The notes below the pieces were generated by a model. It was not told where the DNA came from. It worked only from the letters and a program-made list of their open reading frames with translations, and did not search any database. Shown one piece after another: positions 13,149-17,944 of a DNA stretch of 17,944 nt. The stretch spans positions 1-17,944 of the forward strand of contig WQRM01000008.1 in NCBI GenBank assembly GCA_009786735.1, written 5' to 3'. Position numbers and translations under genes: made by a program. Source of the stretch: Oscillospiraceae bacterium. Its GTDB lineage: Bacteria; Bacillota; Clostridia; Oscillospirales; Acutalibacteraceae. Every line of letters begins with the position of its first letter. Positions within the stretch are counted from its first letter, which is position 1.

Positions 13149-14132
13149 ATCGAAGAACGCGTCATTCCCATCGACCGCATGGAACACATCGTGCAGCTTT
13201 TCGGCAGTTTGGACGAAAACGTCAAGCTGCTGCAGGCGCATTACGGCGTGAGCATTGTCTATCGCGGCACTGAAGTCAAGCTCAACGGCGAGCCCGAGGC
13301 CTGCGCCCGTGCCGCCCGCGCGGTTGATGCTCTGCTGGCGGTGCTCGTGCGCGGCGAGCAGCTCAGCGAGCACACCGTGCGCTACGTCATCTCCATGGTG
13401 GATGACGACGAAGACCTCACGCAAAAGCTTTCCGCCATGACGGACGGCAGCATCGGCATCACCGCGCGCGGCAAGCCGCTCAAGCCCAAAACGCTTGGGC
13501 AGAAGAAATACATCGATGCCATCAAGCAGCACACCATCACCCTCGGCGTTGGCCCCGCCGGCACCGGCAAAACCTACCTCGCGGTGGCCATGGCGGTGAG
13601 CGCTTTTCGTGCCAAAGAGGTCAACCGCATCATCCTCACGCGCCCGGCGGTGGAGGCTGGCGAGAAGCTGGGCTTTTTGCCCGGCGACATGCAGCAAAAA
13701 GTTGACCCCTACCTGCGCCCGCTGTACGACGCGTTGTTCGACATGTTCGGCGCAGAGCAATTCGCCCGCCATCAGGAGCGCGGTGCCATCGAAGTCGCGC
13801 CTCTGGCCTACATGCGCGGTCGCACGCTCGACGACAGCTTCATCATCCTCGACGAAGCGCAGAACACCACCATCGAGCAAATGAAGATGTTCCTCACGCG
13901 CTTGGGGCAAAACTCCAAGATTATCGTCACCGGCGACATCACGCAAATCGACCTGCCCGACGGCAAGCCATCGGGGCTAGTGAACGCCACGAAAGTCCTC
14001 AAAGGCGTGGAGGACATCGCCATCGTCAAGTTCACCGAACGCGATGTGGTGCGCCACAAGCTGGTGCAATCCATCATCAAGGCATATGAGAAAGAGCAAG
14101 CGCGGAAGAAGCAGCAAGGAAGGCGAACATGA
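13149..14132 (+). CDS. phoH: PhoH family ATPase (PhoH-like), probable AUC start
   Basis: A cytoplasmic P-loop ATPase of the PhoH/YbeZ family, functionally tied to YbeY and RNA metabolism. Counted from the ATG at 13179, Walker A is GPAGTGKT (125-132) and Walker B is FIILDEAQNTT (221-231). GDITQIDLPDGKPSGL and the family motif RPAVEAGEKLGFLPGD are present. The usual N-terminal domain (LFGSLDENVKLLQ, VSIVYRG) precedes them. The only GGAGG (13136-13140) lies 38 bases from that ATG but 8 bases from an in-frame ATC at 13149. The ten codons between encode IEERVIPIDR, which looks like the normal start of this protein. I therefore place the start at ATC 13149 (327 aa), a rare initiation codon, or a point change from ATG. 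If wrong, use 13179 (317 aa). The stop overlaps the next ATG (ATGA). Confidence 0.94.
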   Translation: MEERVIPIDRMEHIVQLFGSLDENVKLLQAHYGVSIVYRGTEVKLNGEPEACARAARAVDALLAVLVRGEQLSEHTVRYVISMVDDDEDLTQKLSAMTDGSIGITARGKPLKPKTLGQKKYIDAIKQHTITLGVGPAGTGKTYLAVAMAVSAFRAKEVNRIILTRPAVEAGEKLGFLPGDMQQKVDPYLRPLYDALFDMFGAEQFARHQERGAIEVAPLAYMRGRTLDDSFIILDEAQNTTIEQMKMFLTRLGQNSKIIVTGDITQIDLPDGKPSGLVNATKVLKGVEDIAIVKFTERDVVRHKLVQSIIKAYEKEQARKKQQGRRT

Positions 14133-14728
14133 ACGACATCAGCGATTTGTTGCGCAACGAGCTGCTGTGCCACGGCGCGGATTTGGTCGGCTTCGGCGAC
14201 CTCACCGGGCTGCCCGCCGAAGTGCGTGAAAGTCTTCCGGTGGGGGTCTGCGTGGCGGTGCTCTACCCAAAAGAACAGCTCGCAAACGACAACGACTATG
14301 CCTGCGACAACGCGCTGCGCGACCGCTTGGATAAACTGGTGACGCTAGGCACAGAGCTGCTGCAAATGCTCGGCTACCAAGCCGTGGCGAAAACGAGGGC
14401 GCAGGTTTCGCGCACCAAGTTATCGCATCACGTCACGCTGCTGCCACACAGAACCGTCGCCATTCTCGCGGGCATGGGCTGGGTTGGCAAAAGCAAGTTG
14501 CTGGTGCACGAGCAATACGGCTCAATGCTTCGCCTGTCGAGCATCCTCACCGACGCACCGCTGCAATGCGCAAAGCCCATTGAACCACGCTGCGGAAACT
14601 GCACGGCCTGCATCACCGCCTGCCCCGCCAACGGGGACATCACACAATGCTGCTCAACAGACGCCGTTGTGTGCCGCAAATGCATCGAAGTCTGCCCCTA
14701 CACAAAACGATATTTAGAGCGCCGATAA
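14129..14728 (+). CDS. Short QueG-like double 4Fe-4S cluster protein
   Basis: A 199-residue protein related to epoxyqueuosine reductase. The DUF1730-like part carries AGMGWVGKSKLLVHEQYGSM (114-133) and LRLSSILTDAPL. The ferredoxin-like part has CGNCTACITACPA (Cys155, 158, 161, 165) and CRKCIEVCPYTKRY (Cys182, 185, 189). True QueG is about 300-390 residues with further C-terminal helices, and this protein stops directly after the second cluster. It may be a shortened enzyme or a related redox protein; whether it reduces epoxyqueuosine and binds cobalamin cannot be told here. It is translationally coupled to phoH and followed by ybeY after 22 bases, so it belongs to an RNA-maturation operon, which fits a tRNA-modification role (inference). 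Confidence 0.82.
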   Translation: MNDISDLLRNELLCHGADLVGFGDLTGLPAEVRESLPVGVCVAVLYPKEQLANDNDYACDNALRDRLDKLVTLGTELLQMLGYQAVAKTRAQVSRTKLSHHVTLLPHRTVAILAGMGWVGKSKLLVHEQYGSMLRLSSILTDAPLQCAKPIEPRCGNCTACITACPANGDITQCCSTDAVVCRKCIEVCPYTKRYLERR

Positions 14729-14750
14729 AGACAGAAAGAAGGTAACCCCC

Positions 14751-15251
14751 ATGGCAACCAAAGTGAAAGTGATTATCACCGACGACCAACAAGATGTGAA
14801 AGTGCCCACGGGCATCCGCATGCTGGTGCGCCGCGCCTGCGTGGCCGTGCTGGTGAATGAACAATTCTCCCAAGCCGCTGAAATCAGCGTGCGCTTTGTC
14901 GATAACGACGAAATCCAGCGCCTCAACCGCGAGCACCGCAGCAAGGACGACATCACCGACGTGCTGTCCTTCCCCCTCGGCGCAAACGGCGAATATGACA
15001 TCAACCACGCCACCGGCTCTGCGCTGCTGGGCGACATCGTCATCTGCCTGCCACGTGCGCAAGAGCAATCGCGGCTATACGGTCACACCTTCCAGCGCGA
15101 GATGGCCTATCTCACCGTGCACTCCATGCTGCACCTGCTGGGCTATGACCACACCGCCGGTGGACTGGAAAGCGTGCGCATGCGCGAAAAAGAAGAGCAA
15201 GTGCTGGTGCAGCTCGGTCTGCCGCGCGGCTATCAATACATGCAAGACTAG
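14751..15251 (+). CDS. ybeY: Endoribonuclease/rRNA maturation factor YbeY
   Basis: A 166-residue zinc-dependent YbeY that acts in 16S rRNA 3' maturation and ribosome quality control. The metal site HSMLHLLGYDH (HxxxHxxxxxH) is near residues 124-134. The family signatures VRFVDNDEIQRLNREHRSKD and TDVLSFPL lie before it, then LLGDIVICLPRA. The ATG has GAAGG upstream. It follows phoH as in most bacteria, with the QueG-like gene inserted between. The rest of the usual cluster (diacylglycerol kinase, era) is absent, because a terminator and a convergent gene follow. Confidence 0.96.
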   Translation: MATKVKVIITDDQQDVKVPTGIRMLVRRACVAVLVNEQFSQAAEISVRFVDNDEIQRLNREHRSKDDITDVLSFPLGANGEYDINHATGSALLGDIVICLPRAQEQSRLYGHTFQREMAYLTVHSMLHLLGYDHTAGGLESVRMREKEEQVLVQLGLPRGYQYMQD

Positions 15252-15265
15252 TGCGCGAAGATTCT

Positions 15266-15415
15266 GTTCTTTTTTGAAAAAAAGAACCAAAAAACTTTAG
15301 CCGCTTCGCGGTGGACGATTAACAAAATAGCCAAAACCCACTTCCCGTCACGCAGGAGGTGGGTTTTTATAAAAGTCTAGGGTTTTTTGATTACTTTTTT
15401 TGCAAAAAAAGTAAT
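15266..15415. repeat. 150-bp element with inverted-repeat ends between ybeY and the M23 gene
   Basis: The left end (15266-15300) and the right end (15377-15415) are imperfect inverted copies. Read from the left end's complement, both run CTA-x-x-G-TTTTTTG-x-TT, then T7, then an A run. Each end also contains its own A/T palindrome: 10-bp arms at 15266-15287 and a perfect 26-base palindrome at 15390-15415. Between them lies the terminator at 15334-15368. It may be a miniature inverted-repeat element or a compound terminator region shared by two convergent genes. Confidence 0.55.
15334..15368 (+). terminator. Terminator of the phoH-ybeY operon, possibly bidirectional
   Basis: AAACCCACTTCC (15334-15345), a 9-base loop and GGAGGTGGGTTT (15355-15366) form a 12-bp stem with one G-U pair, followed by more T residues. 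On the other strand the stem is followed by TTTTGGCTATTTT, so it could also slow transcription from the convergent M23 gene. Confidence 0.85.
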
Positions 15416-15454
15416 GCCTGCGCGGCGAGCGCATTTCGCGCCTGCGGGGGCGCA

Positions 15455-17467
15455 CTAGCGCCGTATTGCCGGGTCTTGCGCGCCGTTGGCGGGGCCGACG
15501 AAGTTCAGCGGGTTTTGTGCTCTGCCGCCGATGATGACTTCAAAGTGCAGGTGTGGACCGGTGGAGTTGCCGGTGCTGCCCACGCGACCGATGGGCTGCC
15601 CCATCTCCACGCGCTGCCCGCGCGACACGGCGATTGAGCCCGCAATCAAGTGGGCATAGCGCGTTTGCATGCCGCCGCCGTGGTCGATGAGAATCATGTG
15701 CCCCCAGCCGGAGTTGCTGAACTGCGTTTCTACCACGGTGCCTGCACGTGCGGCCACCACGCCGGTGCCGTTGATCCCCGGGCCTGCGATGTCGATGCCT
15801 TGGTGCATTCTGCCCCAGCGCATGCCAAACGGCGAGGACACGCGTCCAAAGCCGGGCACGGGCCAAACCAGACCGTGCGATGATGGGCGCAGCGTGACCG
15901 TACCACGGTCTTGGATGAACACGCGCGGGTCTTGGCGACCGATTTCGCGGCGTTGCGGCACAGGTTCACGCAGGCGACGGCGTGAGATCTCCTCGGGTCT
16001 GCCATAGCGCACACCGTTGACGTAAGTGATGCGCTCGGTCACTTCATCTTCACCCATTGTGCCGCGCACGCGCACGCGCACTTCACCTTGGAAGATGTTG
16101 TAGTTGTTGGTGTCAATCGTGCCATAGGGCACGGGCGCAATGCGGGTTTCCACACGCACCACGCGCACTTGCAGCGGATCGCTCGCCTGCTCTTCTTCGG
16201 CAATGTCGCTGAGTGTTTGCAGCAGCTGCTGTGCGTCAATCATTTGGTTGGCGGGATAAAACCCCGGCACAATCTCAATGTTTTGGATAAACTCCACGCT
16301 GTCGGCCGCGCGCAGGTCAAGGTCAAGCGCTGCGGTTTGCTCGGCGATAATCGAACCCAGCACGCTTTCGGCATCCGCCACGTGGTGCACCGTGGCAATC
16401 AGTTCATCGTCGATGAACACACCCGCACCGGTAATCATCTCATTCGGCGAGCTTTCCAGCAAACGGTCGGTCAGCACATCCACCGGCACGAGATTCTCCG
16501 GTTGCACGCGCGCCACTTGGAACTGCGCAACCACTTGCATGTTTTCGTCCACCGCTTCCATCGCGCGGTTGAGTGCGTCGCCGTTGCCACCGCCGTTTGC
16601 GGCAAGGGCAATCGGCTGCATGTGTGCATTGGCCGCAGCTTGCGCCAGGGTGAGCACGCGCTCGTTGGCGATATAGCCCACCGGCACGTCGTTGAACGTC
16701 ACGCTGAGTGCAAAGGTTTGGTTCGCCATGGTTTGTATCACCACCAGCAAAACCAGCAGCGCCGCTGCCGGCATGGCAACGTTCACCGCGCCACGCACCA
16801 TGCGGCGGTGGTCGTGCAGCGAGGCAGTGAAGCGCTGCAGCGGATTGCTCGGACGACCGTGCTTTGCCAGGCGATGCTCACGTTGCGCATGCGCATGGGC
16901 ACGCGCACGCTTCACGCGGCCAATCGTCGCATGATGCACCAGCAGCACGCCGGTGCGCAGCAGATGCCACAGCGCCTGCAGCAAAAACAGCACATGCGGC
17001 CGCACAAAGCGCCCAGCAGTCATGATTGGGCGTGCAAAGCGCAACCCAAAGAAATACATTTGGCGATAAAACGCGCGCGCAAACGCCACCAGCGGCGGTT
17101 GATATAGCGGCTCATCGTCGCGCCAAAACTCGTCAGCGGCCATCTCGGCCCAGCTCACGCGCATTTCGCGGATTACTTCTCTGTGCGTATCTTTCGTTTT
17201 TTCGCGCTTAGCCTTGCGCGGCTTCTTTTCTTTAATAAGCTCTTCTTTGGCCTGCGCCTCGGCATGCATGTCGAGCATCTCCTGCTTTGCCTGCTCGATG
17301 TCTGCCTGCGCGGGTGCTGCGTCGCGCGCTTCCACTTCATCTTGGTTGCGCAGCATTTCGCGAATCAGCGCCAGCGGGATTTCGCCGGTCATTGCCATGT
17401 CGGCGGCGATGTCATTCACGGTATTGTTGGGGCCTGGCAGTCCGGTGCCGTTTTCTCGTTTGCTCAT
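15455..17467 (-). CDS. Membrane-anchored M23 peptidoglycan metallopeptidase with G5 domain
   Basis: A 670-residue cell-wall hydrolase. The C-terminal M23 (LytM) domain, about 533-655, has the metal ligands His555 and Asp559 (MHQGIDIAGPG) and HLHFEV (catalytic His639, metal His641), with YAHL (His606) between. All catalytic residues are present, so it should be active on peptide cross-bridges. A G5 domain covers about 436-512 (VETRIAPVPYGTID to ITYVNG). One clear membrane segment lies at about 229-250 (AMPAAALLVLLVVIQTM). About 228 residues precede it, highly charged (KEKKPRKAKREKTKD at about 80-92) with a His/Arg-rich stretch (RARAHAHAQREHR), which should be cytoplasmic. This is a long inner domain for such an enzyme. 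It is a single gene with its own promoter; AAAGGA lies 12 bases before the ATG. Confidence 0.92.
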   Translation of the reverse strand: MSKRENGTGLPGPNNTVNDIAADMAMTGEIPLALIREMLRNQDEVEARDAAPAQADIEQAKQEMLDMHAEAQAKEELIKEKKPRKAKREKTKDTHREVIREMRVSWAEMAADEFWRDDEPLYQPPLVAFARAFYRQMYFFGLRFARPIMTAGRFVRPHVLFLLQALWHLLRTGVLLVHHATIGRVKRARAHAHAQREHRLAKHGRPSNPLQRFTASLHDHRRMVRGAVNVAMPAAALLVLLVVIQTMANQTFALSVTFNDVPVGYIANERVLTLAQAAANAHMQPIALAANGGGNGDALNRAMEAVDENMQVVAQFQVARVQPENLVPVDVLTDRLLESSPNEMITGAGVFIDDELIATVHHVADAESVLGSIIAEQTAALDLDLRAADSVEFIQNIEIVPGFYPANQMIDAQQLLQTLSDIAEEEQASDPLQVRVVRVETRIAPVPYGTIDTNNYNIFQGEVRVRVRGTMGEDEVTERITYVNGVRYGRPEEISRRRLREPVPQRREIGRQDPRVFIQDRGTVTLRPSSHGLVWPVPGFGRVSSPFGMRWGRMHQGIDIAGPGINGTGVVAARAGTVVETQFSNSGWGHMILIDHGGGMQTRYAHLIAGSIAVSRGQRVEMGQPIGRVGSTGNSTGPHLHFEVIIGGRAQNPLNFVGPANGAQDPAIRR

Positions 17468-17519
17468 CTCACAACACCATCCTTTCTTGCAAAAATACCC
17501 AATTCAACTCTCCACTCAT

Positions 17520-17548
17520 ATTATATCACAAAACGCGCTTTTTTTCAA
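17520..17548 (-). promoter_or_regulatory. Sigma-A promoter of the M23 peptidase gene
   Basis: TTGAAA (17548-17543), a 17-base spacer and TATAAT (17525-17520) on the minus strand, about 55 bases before the start codon. Confidence 0.88.
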
Positions 17549-17640
17549 CCCCTTGCGCCGCAAAAGTTACATTTTGTTAACCTTTTTGGTTTTCCACACC
17601 CTCAATTGGGAAAATCTTGATGTTTCCAAGCAAATTATGC
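17549..17640. other. Part of the 341-bp divergent intergenic region, no gene
   Basis: The interval 17468-17808 has no gene. It is much richer in A and T than its surroundings. Beyond the promoters listed separately it holds TTTTCCACA (17590-17598) and TTATCCACC (17697-17705), each 8 of 9 with the DnaA box consensus, and a GTTAAC at 17577-17582. No RNA gene or terminator is recognised in this part. Confidence 0.4.
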
Positions 17641-17669
17641 TTGACAAACACCACATATTGTGGTAAACT
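17641..17669 (+). promoter_or_regulatory. Upstream promoter with internal inverted repeat
   Basis: TTGACA (17641-17646), a 17-base spacer and TAAACT (17664-17669). The spacer holds a perfect inverted repeat ACCACA-TAT-TGTGGT (17650-17664) touching the -10 box, a position typical of repressor operators. It would give a long leader before the gene at 17809. Confidence 0.7.
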
Positions 17670-17739
17670 AGAGTTGTTCACTCATTTTCACCAAAGTTAT
17701 CCACCAACCAAACGTGTCAAATTTTCACGTTTTGTTCGA

Positions 17740-17768
17740 TTGACAGCGCGCGAATTTTGTGTTATAAT
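17740..17768 (+). promoter_or_regulatory. Sigma-A promoter of the partial membrane protein gene
   Basis: TTGACA (17740-17745), a 17-base spacer and TATAAT (17763-17768), a perfect consensus. A 12-base palindrome AAACGTACGTTT (17782-17793) lies just after the expected start point and could be an operator. Confidence 0.92.
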
Positions 17769-17808
17769 AGGTTTGTTCGCGAAACGTACGTTTAGAAAGG
17801 GCTGTGAC

Positions 17809-17944
17809 ATGTCGTTTTTTTCCATCTTGGGCTTGGTGATTTTCGGGCTAGTGTGCCTGTTCGCCGTGGCGGGCGCAGTGTTTTCCAAGCGCTTGGTTGC
17901 GTGGGAAAACCGCGTGCTGCTTGCTTTGGCGGCCGCCGTGCGCA
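17809..17944 (+). CDS. Unrecognised membrane protein, N-terminus only
   Basis: The frame starts at ATG 17809, about 8 bases after AAAGG, and runs off the end of the window after 45 codons. It begins MSFFSILGLVIFGLVCLFAV, continuing with AGAVFSKRLVAWENRVLL, so there is one hydrophobic segment at about 3-25 followed by a positively charged stretch. This fits an N-terminal membrane anchor. Too little is visible to name a family. Two promoters upstream and possible operators suggest regulated expression. Confidence 0.7.
   Translation, partial: MSFFSILGLVIFGLVCLFAVAGAVFSKRLVAWENRVLLALAAAVR

Overview
The window looks like a chromosomal segment of a moderately GC-rich, Gram-positive-type bacterium. 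It most resembles an uncultured Clostridia (Oscillospiraceae/Ruminococcaceae-like) genome. Supporting signs are the housekeeping order rpmH-rnpA-yidD-yidC-jag, a separate jag (KhpB) gene, a transition-state (AbrB-type) regulator with a zinc-ribbon-like tail, a G5/M23 cell-wall peptidase, strong GGAGG ribosome binding sites, and sigma-A promoters that all have 17-bp spacers. The lineage is inferred from gene content; no search was run. I see no phage genes, transposases or CRISPR arrays.

Region 1 (1-6776, minus strand) is a compact aromatic amino acid operon: aroF (DAHP synthase), a GNAT acetyltransferase fused to aroB (dehydroquinate synthase), aroA, aroC, a SAM methyltransferase and pheA (chorismate mutase/prephenate dehydratase). 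Nearly all junctions overlap by 1-11 bases, so translation is probably coupled. A perfect-consensus promoter precedes a 21-codon leader peptide rich in Phe, Tyr and Trp. An antiterminator/terminator pair ends 1 base before the aroF ribosome binding site. This reads as a classical, trp/phe-style transcription attenuator controlling entry into the whole shikimate pathway. A terminator closes the operon after pheA.

Region 2 (6805-11197, minus strand) holds rplM-rpsI from a strong promoter, then rpmH, rnpA, yidD, yidC, jag and a PHP-domain phosphoesterase. This is the block normally found beside dnaA/oriC, but here it sits behind rplM-rpsI and runs directly into the aro operon promoter.

Region 3 (11273-12936, minus strand) has two single-gene units: an archaeal-type cofactor-independent phosphoglycerate mutase homologue, and the AbrB-family regulator.

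Region 4 (13057-15415, plus strand) is phoH, a short QueG-like 4Fe-4S protein, and ybeY, transcribed divergently from the AbrB gene. phoH appears to start at an AUC codon. The operon ends in a terminator embedded in a 150-bp element with inverted-repeat ends.

Region 5 (15455-17944) has a membrane-anchored G5/M23 peptidase (minus), a 341-bp divergent intergenic region with three promoters and possible operators or DnaA boxes, and the start of an unrecognised membrane protein (plus).

The strongest candidates for undescribed biology are the aromatic leader-peptide attenuator in front of aroF and the GNAT-AroB fusion within the same operon.
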